Under the pieces are notes generated by a model. The model made no database searches. It was not told the DNA's origin and worked only from the letters and a program-made list of their open reading frames with translations. Source: an uncultured Coriobacteriaceae bacterium (GTDB lineage Bacteria > Actinomycetota > Coriobacteriia > Coriobacteriales > Eggerthellaceae). Taken from it: a stretch of 64,000 nucleotides of DNA. Location of the stretch: positions 186,001-250,000 of the forward strand of contig CACXMZ010000002.1 of NCBI GenBank assembly GCA_902768975.1, given 5' to 3'. The position numbers and the translations under genes are program-made. Of the stretch, positions 8,810-17,733 are shown piece by piece. Every line of letters starts with the position of its first letter. Within the stretch, counting starts at the first letter, position 1.

Positions 8810-9892
8810 TTAGGGTAGTCGAATAATGCTAAATATCCGCTCAATGTCAAATTGTAAAAAGTCTTGGGGAAGAAGAGTTTGTCCTGCTTGCTCTTTTTGC
8901 AACTCAATTAACGTCTCTTGAAACTGCTTGTTTAATCTTTCAGAATTAAAGAAGTAGTCAATCTTGTTATTTCCGCATTTTGCCTGATAAGCAGAACGCT
9001 CAGCTTTTATGCGCTCTGTTTCGCTGTCAATTTCTTTCAAGCGTTCATTTCGGTTTTCCGTTACTAGCTCAAATTCCTTGGGATAATTTTCCCTAAGAAC
9101 AAGTTCTTGGCTCGAGGGAGATTCAAAAGCATTTACAATCTCTCTACGCTCTGCTTCTAATTTCTTAAGCGGCACTTCGAATTGACCCATAGCTTGTAGG
9201 CTTATCCAGCGGTTAACAGCTCTACGTAATTCGACAGAATTTATGTCTTCTTTGAAGTTGGGAATACAGGCGCACGCTTTTGCTAGGTAATAATCGCTTA
9301 ATTGGCTACGGTAAAGCTCTTGTCGTGTTCCAGAACAATACCACTTAAGCACGGTATCAATCCATCTTTCTGCAATAGCATTAATATCTGGCCGCTTGGC
9401 AAGGCGTTTGATAATCTTGCGACTAGAAGTAACCAGCGTATTCCCAATTTCTTTTAATGCATCGTTGAGTTTCCCAAAGTCTTCTATGCACGTCGGCTCG
9501 CTTTTCCCCAAGATAGAACGAATCCATGAGATATAGTCATCTAAACGCGAGCTGGAAAGCTTTCCGTCATAATTGGATTGATTATGATCAATTACAGATC
9601 GTAAAGTCTGAACCAAATCGATAGTTTCACGCAAATCCTTAGACTCCCCGTCACTGAGTAGATCTGGACAAATGCAACTCGGCCTGTTGAAAGCAATACC
9701 TTTCAAGACACAATTTGTATCAATAGCAAACTTATATAAATCTTGAATTCCTGCTAAAAAGTCGGCATCTTCATTGATAGCGTAGCTCAATGTTGGTTCG
9801 TAATTGCATGTCCAGAACAAAAGGGGATTAATGGACTGAGTTAATGCGTTCAGCTCCCTACCTGTTTCTGCCGTAATAACAGGTACTTTCAT
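8810..9892 (-). CDS. Unidentified protein paired with the SIR2-like/P-loop ATPase gene
   Basis: A 360-residue protein with no motif I recognise. It is soluble, mostly helical, and has a coiled-coil-like charged stretch in its C-terminal third (about residues 245-320). A pair CICPD near residue 80 and several other cysteines are not arranged as a clear metal site. The ATG is 2 bases after the stop of the large ATPase gene, so they are almost certainly one operon. In two-gene STAND/AAA defence modules the small partner is often an effector or adaptor; that role here is inference only. Confidence 0.75.
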   Translation of the reverse strand: MKVPVITAETGRELNALTQSINPLLFWTCNYEPTLSYAINEDADFLAGIQDLYKFAIDTNCVLKGIAFNRPSCICPDLLSDGESKDLRETIDLVQTLRSVIDHNQSNYDGKLSSSRLDDYISWIRSILGKSEPTCIEDFGKLNDALKEIGNTLVTSSRKIIKRLAKRPDINAIAERWIDTVLKWYCSGTRQELYRSQLSDYYLAKACACIPNFKEDINSVELRRAVNRWISLQAMGQFEVPLKKLEAERREIVNAFESPSSQELVLRENYPKEFELVTENRNERLKEIDSETERIKAERSAYQAKCGNNKIDYFFNSERLNKQFQETLIELQKEQAGQTLLPQDFLQFDIERIFSIIRLP

Positions 9893-9894
9893 GG

Positions 9895-12800
9895 TTAACG
9901 CCTTTCTCGCTCTTCTCGCATTTGCTTTGAGAAGACCCGAAAGCCCATGTACCCTATTCCCAATTCAAGACCAGAGATAACTTCCCCTTCATTTGGCATT
10001 TGCCTATTTTTCGCCAGATCTAATAGATGGAAATACACGCCTGCATTTCCCCCGAAATATTGGGGTAAACCATTAATGTGCATATGTCCATTTTTTTCTG
10101 TAGTGTGGATGACCTTCCCGGTATAGCGAACTGGTTCACCATCCTCGTTGCACACAATAAATGGTGCCCTTAACCTATATGAACGATTAAATTGCTCTTC
10201 TTTTATTGGTTGAATGATATTGTATGCATCTATATAGCTTGCTGTGGTCAGCCCTTCAACCTGCAAAGTGGCAAGCGCGTGAATAACGGTAAGGATAGGT
10301 TGCTGTCTGCCAGATTGCACAGCCTGGGAATAAGCGCGACAGTATTGAAGTAGGCTTCTCCAGTGTCCTATTGAGATTTTAGTCGTTTGACATTCTCTTG
10401 CCTCGTTTAATTGCGTTCCACTGAATGACATCCACGCTACTCTAATGAGAAATGCAATTGCATTTGGGTCAGAGCATACACATTCATATCGTCTCTGTTC
10501 TGTCATAAAATCTAGAACTCTCTGACAACGCCGAATGTCACTCGCACTCAACACATCGTCGCTGCCTAGCTGTAAGATTTCTTTACGTGCAACAAAAAGA
10601 ATTGCAGCAGGATTGCCTTCTTCAAGAAATCTGTTGTATATATCGACAAAAAGAGAAGTATCCCTTGTGTCACGAATAGGACTATTTCCTTCAATTGTAT
10701 CTATACTTGCTGGAACATTACTTGCATAGTTGTTAATGCTTACAATATGGTTGCTGAGTTCATCAGTACGCTGACCCCTACTTTCTATGTCGCTCCCATA
10801 TATAACGCAATTATCTACATGCGCCATTATTTCTGCCAAATATTCAAGCTTAGCATCGCTAGGGCATTCGCTACTCTGGTACTCTCTTTCGAATAGCCTG
10901 AATAGCGTGTTGTATGCATAACCATTGAAGGGATCGAATCGAATTGCGGCTGCTAGCTTCTGGTATTGCGCAGGGTACGGAAGTAATCTACTAGTAATGC
11001 TTTCGTCTTTTTTCTGGTTAGTCACAGCACAACAATCAGCGTATTGTGAACTCAGCTCAGCGGCTTCAAGACTACAAAGCGTTGACTCAACAACAAGCCC
11101 GTTTGCCTGGCGCTGAAGAAATACTCCCTGCTCGTTATGTCGATTGATACTTGCGCGCTCTTCTAATTCTTGCTGACGCATTAAAGCAATAGATGAAGCC
11201 CTAGAAACTCTAGTAAGTCGTTTGACATAGTCATCAGCAGAGAAGCCGGGTGCATTGTAATCAACTGGCGATGATCCTGCTCTACCATGAAGCGCATCCC
11301 ATACATTTCCACCGTAATACTCACGAGTTAAAGTAACGAGCAGCAGCGTAAAACCGCAATCCTCATCGGGAATTGTATAATCGTTTAGAAGTTCCTCAAT
11401 GGCGTCAATGAGAATATCTAAATGCGCCTGTATGTCTTTGTGCTCAATTGTATCTCTGTGCTCAACACTTTCGCTGACATAATACTTACTGTTAGGCCCC
11501 ATCAGGCGAACAATCGATTGGAGTTTCTGAGCAAGTCTCGGATTTTCATATCGTTCACGCTGGTAGTTCTCTCCGTAGAGGCGCAGCGCCTCTGCGACCA
11601 TTTCAACGAGTTTTTCCCCTGTTATGTTTCGATTATCTAGATATATTCTGGCCTCCAAAGCGTTTCTGAAACGGAAGACAAACTCCTCATCCTCGTTTTC
11701 GCCACATGATAGCCATGGTATTCTGGTTGTTAAGGTTTCAAGTAGTTCGCGACCGTTATCACTGTAGGGATTGACACCAGCCTCTTTTGTAACAACTTCG
11801 TATATAAAACTATACGGTATGTCTATCTTGTATCTACTAAATAGAGCAATGTATTTGTTTGCACGAACCAATAACCCATGCCAATCGTCTCCGCTTTCAG
11901 TACCTTCATCTGAATGGGTAAGCTCGTTTAATGCTTCCGAAGGCATCCCCGCCCTGAGAAATGCTTGATAAACGGGATTTGACTCCAGTTCTGCCGTTTT
12001 CTGTTCGAGCAGTTCTTTAATATAGTCAGGACGTTCTTCCTGGAGGAAACGAACAACTTTATCTTGCTCGCCCTCTAGGCTACTTTCAAGTCGTTCGCGA
12101 AGGAGCGACACGAGTCCATAATAATAATTAAAGATATCGGCTTCGGGCTCCTCTGCAAATTTTTTTCGAAGATAGCTTATTTGCACTTCTGAGATACCCG
12201 AATATGACCTAGCCTTTTTCCAGAACTGATATCTTTCCTGCTCTGTCATGTGTCTGCTGGCCAAGACAAACAAGCAGTCTGAACGATCGACCACGGCAGC
12301 ATCGTCGAAGTTTTGGCAGCCTTCAAATAGATCAGTACTATTATCATACGAATATAAAGTCGATGGTTCGCTACTTCCTGCAAGTGAATAGCTGCTACAA
12401 ACAAGGACAACATTCCTGCCCCTGTTCTTCAGATTAGTTAGCAATCTTTTTGCATCTGACTCTATCTCTCGATACGACGATCCGTCCCAGATAACAAGGA
12501 CAGGAGTAGTGGCGCCGCTGATAGCCTGTATGGTTTCGAGTGCGTCAATCAAGTTACGGAATCCACTGCCATAACTGTTTCCCAAAAACAGAGACCCTGA
12601 TATATAGACGACTGGGTTTAACCCCTCTTTGTAAATTCGATAGGCAAGCGCTCCCATTGTCACGCTTTTACTACTTCCTGGTGCACCCGAAAGTATAATA
12701 GGTCGGATTTCGGCTTGGTCACCAGTGGGACCCCATCCTCTTAGCGCCCATCGTACTAACTGAACTAGGGCATCCTCGTATTCGCGTTTGACGTAAAAAC

Positions 12801-13683
12801 TCGACTGAGGAAGATATCCATACCACTGCGGTTCACCAATACCAGTGCGTTCAAGAAAGTTTGAAAACCAAAGCCTCTGCTGATTTCTACCGAGCGGTCT
12901 TATTCGGTTTATGGTTCTTTCTGTTAACAAAGTACCAACATTTCTAATACGAAGTATGGTATCGCGATTAATGCTAACGGGCTTCTGATTGCAGAAGAAC
13001 ACGTCATCTCCGAATGAAAGGCTTTCTGCATCTTCGATAGCATGGAGATCTTCGGTATCACGGTATTTGACAGCCTCCGCAAGGGACGTGTCATAGAATT
13101 TGAAGGACTGTTGGTCACAAATACTTTTTAACCAGTCTTTAATCGTGCTGTTGTCCGAAAAGGCATCTTTCATGCTCCAGAACGATACTGAACCTGGTGT
13201 AATGTCTTCACTCAAGAGGTCGCCGAGTTGCGGAAGGAGTTTCTTATCCGCTTCGGAGTCAAAACCAGTAACCACAAGGGTATTGACATAATCAAGAAGC
13301 GAGGGAATTAGACTAAGTAGCTCACTTGCCTTGCGAAGCCTGCGTTCGTCGTCACCGAAGGGATTTGGGGCAACGGTTTCGGAAGTGTCAGAAACCTCAC
13401 CTTCCACTCCGTATAGTTGAACAAGAAGGGGCTTTTCTCGGCTTAAAAATCGTGAAGAGAGTTCTTTTCTAGAAGAGCAAGTTTGTAACGTACGGTTTTC
13501 CGTTGCAAAATAGCTTGCAAATTCTGGATCACTATTAGTGGTTATAACTGCGCTCCAGCGCGGTTTTGATAGGTACTCCTTAACTTCATTTGCATCAGCA
13601 TTCTGGCCGATAAGCAAAAGAACATGCGAAGATTGGAAGCTATTATAAAAACCATTTGTGATTATTTCGATATTTTCTTTCAT
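9895..13683 (-). CDS. Large SIR2-like/P-loop ATPase, probable STAND-type defence sensor
   Basis: A 1262-residue protein. The first 115 residues look like a SIR2_2/SIR2-like fold: LLLIGQNAD, then WSAVITTNSDPEFASYF (the usual TTN-x-D), then LLVQLYGVEG where active SIR2-like NADases normally show a HG pair. Here the histidine is a tyrosine, so NAD hydrolysis may be lost. A P-loop ATPase follows with Walker A ILSGAPGSSKSVTM (about residue 330) and a Walker B-like VLVIWDGSS (about residue 400). A long helical repeat-like region (about 550-1150) and a small beta-rich C-terminal domain complete it. This layout resembles STAND defence ATPases that sense phage proteins. It is AT-rich in codon use. Confidence 0.72.
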   Translation of the reverse strand: MKENIEIITNGFYNSFQSSHVLLLIGQNADANEVKEYLSKPRWSAVITTNSDPEFASYFATENRTLQTCSSRKELSSRFLSREKPLLVQLYGVEGEVSDTSETVAPNPFGDDERRLRKASELLSLIPSLLDYVNTLVVTGFDSEADKKLLPQLGDLLSEDITPGSVSFWSMKDAFSDNSTIKDWLKSICDQQSFKFYDTSLAEAVKYRDTEDLHAIEDAESLSFGDDVFFCNQKPVSINRDTILRIRNVGTLLTERTINRIRPLGRNQQRLWFSNFLERTGIGEPQWYGYLPQSSFYVKREYEDALVQLVRWALRGWGPTGDQAEIRPIILSGAPGSSKSVTMGALAYRIYKEGLNPVVYISGSLFLGNSYGSGFRNLIDALETIQAISGATTPVLVIWDGSSYREIESDAKRLLTNLKNRGRNVVLVCSSYSLAGSSEPSTLYSYDNSTDLFEGCQNFDDAAVVDRSDCLFVLASRHMTEQERYQFWKKARSYSGISEVQISYLRKKFAEEPEADIFNYYYGLVSLLRERLESSLEGEQDKVVRFLQEERPDYIKELLEQKTAELESNPVYQAFLRAGMPSEALNELTHSDEGTESGDDWHGLLVRANKYIALFSRYKIDIPYSFIYEVVTKEAGVNPYSDNGRELLETLTTRIPWLSCGENEDEEFVFRFRNALEARIYLDNRNITGEKLVEMVAEALRLYGENYQRERYENPRLAQKLQSIVRLMGPNSKYYVSESVEHRDTIEHKDIQAHLDILIDAIEELLNDYTIPDEDCGFTLLLVTLTREYYGGNVWDALHGRAGSSPVDYNAPGFSADDYVKRLTRVSRASSIALMRQQELEERASINRHNEQGVFLQRQANGLVVESTLCSLEAAELSSQYADCCAVTNQKKDESITSRLLPYPAQYQKLAAAIRFDPFNGYAYNTLFRLFEREYQSSECPSDAKLEYLAEIMAHVDNCVIYGSDIESRGQRTDELSNHIVSINNYASNVPASIDTIEGNSPIRDTRDTSLFVDIYNRFLEEGNPAAILFVARKEILQLGSDDVLSASDIRRCQRVLDFMTEQRRYECVCSDPNAIAFLIRVAWMSFSGTQLNEARECQTTKISIGHWRSLLQYCRAYSQAVQSGRQQPILTVIHALATLQVEGLTTASYIDAYNIIQPIKEEQFNRSYRLRAPFIVCNEDGEPVRYTGKVIHTTEKNGHMHINGLPQYFGGNAGVYFHLLDLAKNRQMPNEGEVISGLELGIGYMGFRVFSKQMREERERR

Positions 13684-14020
13684 GTCGTCTCCCCGCAGAA
13701 CAGAAAATTATCAACAAAGCACGTCAGATTATGTTCATTTAAAATTATACGACCTCTATACCCCATACTATTCATCGTCTTTTTCATTACGCTTTCATAC
13801 ATGCTTTTTCACATACATTAGCAGAATCAAGGGCTACTTTCCCTAGCTACTGACAACAAATAATAATACCCGTGGATTAATGCGCTGAGAGCAATGGACT
13901 TAATATATCAGACGAATAAATAGAGTACATGGCCGCATTGCGCTAGTAAAGTTGAGTCATTGTTTGACATATCACTTTTTAGAAACGCGATTCCAGTTTC
14001 TGTGGTCTGTTTTAAAACAG
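13684..14020. other. 337-base intergenic gap
   Basis: AT-rich sequence between two minus-strand genes. It must contain the promoter of the large ATPase operon near 13690-13780 (reading leftward). I see no gene, strong terminator or perfect repeat. Short open frames here lack ribosome-binding sites. Confidence 0.4.
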
Positions 14021-14800
14021 TTATATCATTGCTAAAGGCGAAGGGTTCACAACCTCTTCTAGCTTTGTAATAAAGTCGCCGATAAAAGGGTAAAGACATT
14101 TTTCGTCAAAGTCTTTGAGCATCTGTGCCTGCTCACCAATTGATAGTTTTTTTCTCACGTCTGAAGACGATGTAGCGATTACTTTGTCGTTAACATGTAT
14201 TTTGATACCAGGAATCCCTATGTGTCCCTCTTCTTTATAGATAGGGACTCCCCGATGTTTAATGAATTGGAATGAATCTCTAACCGTCTTCGTTGAGGGC
14301 TTATTCATAAACGATTGGAATGCATCAAATAAATCCGAAAAAGCTGGGTATTGCCGCGAAAGGCTTGGAATCGCTTTCCGTTCATAGGGATTTCTCTCGA
14401 AATGTCTTAATGCTTCTTCCGCTTCATTTGCGCCCATGATAGAGGTGCTGTTTGCTAGTAGTTTACCCTTTTCTATAGTTGCGCATGCGTAGCAGGCTCC
14501 CCAAGCAATGTCTATTATTGCGTTATAGTAAAGCAGAGCTAATTCATAACAATACTTTTTCTTAAATCCAATTAGTCTTGCATTCATCTCTTCACTATCG
14601 GTTTTTTTAAACCAGCCTTTTATCGTTTCGGTTTCTGTCCAACGCAAGAACATACGTGCGTCTTGGTATCGTTCATAAATTTCACTCTTTTTAGTAACCA
14701 GGAATACATCTTCTGGTTGTGGCGTAGCTGCTTCCAACAAATTGAAAGAGTTATTTTTTGGCAAAGGATTTAATATTTGTAAGTCTTCTTTGAAATCCAT
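14021..14800 (-). CDS. Unidentified all-helical protein, possibly HEPN-related
   Basis: A 259-residue protein predicted to be almost entirely helical. The central part (YELALLYYNAIIDIAW, then SFQFIKHRGVPIY) resembles Cthe_2314-like HEPN proteins, where a long helix precedes a basic/histidine motif; the FIKHRG stretch near residue 180 is the nearest thing to an HEPN R-x4-H site but does not match it exactly. There is no signal peptide or membrane segment. It lies between the SIR2-like module and a membrane/winged-helix gene in the same direction but with gaps of 140 and 337 bases, so it may have its own promoter. Function unknown. Confidence 0.65.
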   Translation of the reverse strand: MDFKEDLQILNPLPKNNSFNLLEAATPQPEDVFLVTKKSEIYERYQDARMFLRWTETETIKGWFKKTDSEEMNARLIGFKKKYCYELALLYYNAIIDIAWGACYACATIEKGKLLANSTSIMGANEAEEALRHFERNPYERKAIPSLSRQYPAFSDLFDAFQSFMNKPSTKTVRDSFQFIKHRGVPIYKEEGHIGIPGIKIHVNDKVIATSSSDVRKKLSIGEQAQMLKDFDEKCLYPFIGDFITKLEEVVNPSPLAMI

Positions 14801-14940
14801 TAATACCTATCTATCCTCACTGACATAACGTTATTGTTTTAATGAAAAGAGTATATTGCAATGTATATACTCTGCTCGCCTTTATAAGTTACAGTGATTA
14901 ACCTAGGCTTCCCTCTTTTAACAACTTTTCATATCGTTGC

Positions 14941-15984
14941 TTAATGCGAATAAGGATTGATGCTATTAAGCGGAGGGAGCCCTGCAAGAGCCCTAATATC
15001 GTTAATTTGTTCGAGATGTTCAATTGGGTTGCCCAGCTCATCGATAATAGATTCATCCCACATTAAATAATTCCACGAACACCCTCCATTATCGTCACTG
15101 CGTAATATCGCAAAAGGTGCACCCTTTTCAGTGATGCGCCAATTTCCTGGCTCGCCATCGATAAGTCCTTTTTCTTTCAACAATAGGTTAACTTCACGCC
15201 CTGTCGCACCAATTATTCTTCCAATTTGTGAGGCTGAAAAACGTGTTATCCCATCATGAAGAGGTTCGAAGATGACTGGAATAGCAACTTCGGGACTCTT
15301 TTCTAATACCAAGTCTTCAACTTCGTCCAAATGGTTAACTATTATTGCGTCTGCTTCCTCAAGTTCGTCCTCGCCGCCGCTATCAACTATTGCTTTTATT
15401 AATGCAGCGGCTGCTGCTGTGCCGAGCATAGCCAAAAGAACCTTGCTCACAGTAGACAGCTTTTTACCAGCTTCTTGAATATCGTATTCAGACAAAAGGG
15501 CGTCTTGCAGCAATCTATTATCGTCCCAGGGAACGCATTTCTTTCCAATTTTTCGCTTGAAATACTTTGCAGTTTTTTTGCCCTGTTTTACATCGTCTCT
15601 TTCATCTGAATACCCTTGTTTAATCTGAGCAACGACAATCATTCTCCCGATAGATAATTCTTCAGTTTTTAACAAGGTGCTGAGATCGAATACAGCAAAA
15701 TAGATTCCGTATAAAGGAGTCTCTTCGTCAGAAAACGAAAGATGCATAGTCCACACAGGCAAAAGAGGGTCGTTTCCAATTGGAATAGAAAACCCCTGAC
15801 ACGTGTCATTACTGGACTGAGAAGACTTTCTTTCAGAATATTTCGACTCAATTAGCTCTGTAGTCATCTTAATTATTTCAGAGGCGCTTTCTTGTGACTG
15901 GCCAAATGAGACACTATAGCAATCATCTCTTCCGCCTTCTGACCAAGCTTTGTTTTCAATAAACGGATTTTTCATGATAACCAA
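14941..15984 (-). CDS. Unidentified protein with one membrane segment and a C-terminal winged-helix domain
   Basis: A 347-residue protein (an ATG three codons in is also possible). Residues about 175-195 (VSKVLLAMLGTAAAAALIKAIV) form one hydrophobic segment, followed by a Glu/Asp-rich linker. The C-terminal 100 residues contain FSASQIGRIIGATGREVN and GNWRITEKG, the pattern of a KilAC/antirepressor-like winged helix that binds DNA. A membrane segment between a sensor-like N-domain and a DNA-binding domain is uncommon. It is the outermost gene of the defence island on this side. No operon partner is certain. Confidence 0.68.
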   Translation of the reverse strand: MVIMKNPFIENKAWSEGGRDDCYSVSFGQSQESASEIIKMTTELIESKYSERKSSQSSNDTCQGFSIPIGNDPLLPVWTMHLSFSDEETPLYGIYFAVFDLSTLLKTEELSIGRMIVVAQIKQGYSDERDDVKQGKKTAKYFKRKIGKKCVPWDDNRLLQDALLSEYDIQEAGKKLSTVSKVLLAMLGTAAAAALIKAIVDSGGEDELEEADAIIVNHLDEVEDLVLEKSPEVAIPVIFEPLHDGITRFSASQIGRIIGATGREVNLLLKEKGLIDGEPGNWRITEKGAPFAILRSDDNGGCSWNYLMWDESIIDELGNPIEHLEQINDIRALAGLPPLNSINPYSH

Positions 15985-16157
15985 CCCCTATAAGCGAACA
16001 TTTTAAGTATAACGATTGTTTATTAAGTCGCTATACGTGTTCTTATATAGAGCCTTTTGTTCCTTAATAACAAATTAATATTCTGCAGGTACCGATACCT
16101 AGACACGCATCCCTATCTTTTTTTGACACTATATGTTTTGCTAGAAAGGTTGTTGGC

Positions 16158-16592
16158 ATGATATACACCCCACTAACCAAACGAGCTCTTAAGATTTGTT
16201 TCGAAGCTCATAAAGACCAGCTGGACAAAGCTGGGGCGCCTTATGTGTTTCACCCCTTCCATTTGGCGGAGCAGATGGACACCGAAGACGAGATGTGCGT
16301 GGCGCTTCTTCATGATGTGATTGAAGACGCGGGCAAAACGCCTGACTACCTTCGCAGCAAAGGTATATCAGAACAAGTGATAGAGGCATTGCTTCTCATG
16401 ACGCATACCGACGGCGTTCCCTATATGGACTACGTCGCCGCGCTTGCCAAGAATCCGCTTGCGCGCAGGGTAAAGATGGCAGACCTGCGACACAACTCCG
16501 ATTTGTTGCGGCTGGATAATCCAACCGATGCCGACCGCGCTCGTGTTGCCAAGTACGCTCTGGCACTGGAACTTCTAGAGGCCGCAGAGTAG
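16158..16592 (+). CDS. HD-domain hydrolase of the RelA/SpoT-like HD_4 type
   Basis: A 144-residue protein that is essentially one HD domain. Metal and catalytic residues are visible: FHPFHLAE, ALLHDVIEDAG (the HD pair plus ED), and VKMADLRHNSD. The same arrangement is found in MESH1 and the SpoT hydrolase half, which remove the 3'-pyrophosphate of (p)ppGpp; there is no synthetase domain. Substrate is therefore probably a nucleotide such as (p)ppGpp or NADPH. The ATG is preceded by AGAAAGG. It stands alone; codon use returns to the GC-richer host pattern within this gene. Confidence 0.85.
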   Translation: MIYTPLTKRALKICFEAHKDQLDKAGAPYVFHPFHLAEQMDTEDEMCVALLHDVIEDAGKTPDYLRSKGISEQVIEALLLMTHTDGVPYMDYVAALAKNPLARRVKMADLRHNSDLLRLDNPTDADRARVAKYALALELLEAAE

Positions 16593-16632
16593 CCCCAAAG
16601 CGGCATGGTCTGCAGGCAGAATGCTTTGGGTG

Positions 16633-16884
16633 CTACCCCTCATGCGCGACGCTTTCAATGTCTTGTAGTTCGAAGCGATACCGCTGTTCCACATCTGGAT
16701 ACTTTTCGTGGTCGACTTCTTCCAAGAACATGGCCTTGGGACGAATCCAGAGCGAGCCGTCGCCATAGAGCTTGCGATACACCACGTACTCTTCGCCGGT
16801 TTCGGAATGCGTGGCCACGTCTTCGACCAGGTAGTAGTCGCCCTTGAAATGCTTATACACGCGGTGTATCTTCAGCTCTTGCAT
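16633..16884 (-). CDS. DUF1653 family protein
   Basis: An 83-residue protein beginning at ATG 16884 (a longer upstream frame overlaps the neighbour and is not believable). The DUF1653 pattern is clear: HRVYKHFKGDYYLVEDVATH, then EEYVVYRKLYGDGSLWIRP and VDHEKYP. Members are small single-domain proteins of unknown function, common in bacteria. It lies 10 bases after the AIM24-family gene in the same direction, so they are likely co-transcribed. No membrane segment or signal peptide. Confidence 0.88.
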   Translation of the reverse strand: MQELKIHRVYKHFKGDYYLVEDVATHSETGEEYVVYRKLYGDGSLWIRPKAMFLEEVDHEKYPDVEQRYRFELQDIESVAHEG

Positions 16885-16894
16885 AATGCCTCCG

Positions 16895-17572
16895 CTAGCT
16901 TCCCGCAGTGGGCAGGTGGGGTGCAATAGCATCCACGAAGCCTGAAAGCGGCATGGTCTGCAGCCAGATGGTGCCAGGGCCGGTAAGCTTCGTGTTGAAC
17001 ATGCCTTCGCCACCAAACACGATGTTCTTCGCGCCCTTGACGCGCTCGATTTCGATTTGCACGTTGCCCGTAAAGCCCAGCACATTGCCCGTGTCCACCA
17101 GCATCGACTGCCCAGGCGCCAGGTCGTAGCTTACAAAGTCGCCGTCGCATTCGATGAACGCCACGCCTTGCCCGCTTAAGCGCTGCATAATGAAGCCTTC
17201 GCCGCCGAAAAAGCCAGCGCCCAGCTTTTGGTTGAAGTGCACGGCCAGATCCACGCCCATTTCCGACGCCAGGAATGCCATCTTCTGCACAACGACAGCC
17301 TGGCCCGGCTGCAGTTCGATAGGCATAATCTTTCCCGGGAAGCTTGACCCGAACGCGATGCGCCCCGGCGCCTTAGCGGTATAGATGTTTTGGAACATGC
17401 TTTCACCCGAAAACATCTTGCCGAACATTTTGCCTACGCCGCCGCCTTCGGTTTGCATTTCCATGACGCTGTCCATCCACACCATGGAGCCTTTTTCGGT
17501 TTTCATTTGTTCGCCAGCTTGCAGAGTGCAAACCACCGCGGGGAACGCTCCGCCAATTATTTCGTACTGCAT
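16895..17572 (-). CDS. AIM24/TIGR00266 family protein
   Basis: A 225-residue all-beta protein of the DUF124/AIM24 family. The start MQYEIIGGAFPAVVCTLQAGE and the glycine-rich blocks SGESMFQNIYTAKAPGRIAF and GAKNIVFGGEGMFNTKLTGPG are family hallmarks. The family forms a TNF-like jelly-roll trimer; its biochemical role in bacteria is not settled. The gene starts just downstream of GAAAGGAAATGGT on the minus strand and is followed by DUF1653. Confidence 0.9.
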   Translation of the reverse strand: MQYEIIGGAFPAVVCTLQAGEQMKTEKGSMVWMDSVMEMQTEGGGVGKMFGKMFSGESMFQNIYTAKAPGRIAFGSSFPGKIMPIELQPGQAVVVQKMAFLASEMGVDLAVHFNQKLGAGFFGGEGFIMQRLSGQGVAFIECDGDFVSYDLAPGQSMLVDTGNVLGFTGNVQIEIERVKGAKNIVFGGEGMFNTKLTGPGTIWLQTMPLSGFVDAIAPHLPTAGS

Positions 17573-17659
17573 ACCATTTCCTTTCTGTTGTGCCTATACG
17601 TTGTTCCTATTGTAGTGCCTTAGCTGCTGTTGTCTAATACCTTAATTTTTTACTTGATT

Positions 17660-17727
17660 TGTATACAAACTCGTATACAAACTAAGTAAATATTTTATGT
17701 TGCATTTGTCATAAGTTATTGTACAAT
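17660..17727 (+). promoter_or_regulatory. AbiE promoter with repeated GTATAC operator
   Basis: Two copies of GTATACAAACT (17661-17671 and 17673-17683) lie just upstream of a promoter with -35 TTGCAT (17700-17705), a 16-base spacer and -10 TACAAT (17722-17727). AbiEi antitoxins autorepress by binding repeats at their promoter, so these are probable operators. The transcription start would fall at or next to ATG 17734. Confidence 0.55.
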
Positions 17728-17733
17728 TGCGAC

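Noticed and set aside
13908-15984. Prophage remnant, suggested by the KilAC-like winged helix
   Set aside because: No structural, lysis, integrase or portal genes; the protein has a membrane segment unlike phage antirepressors.
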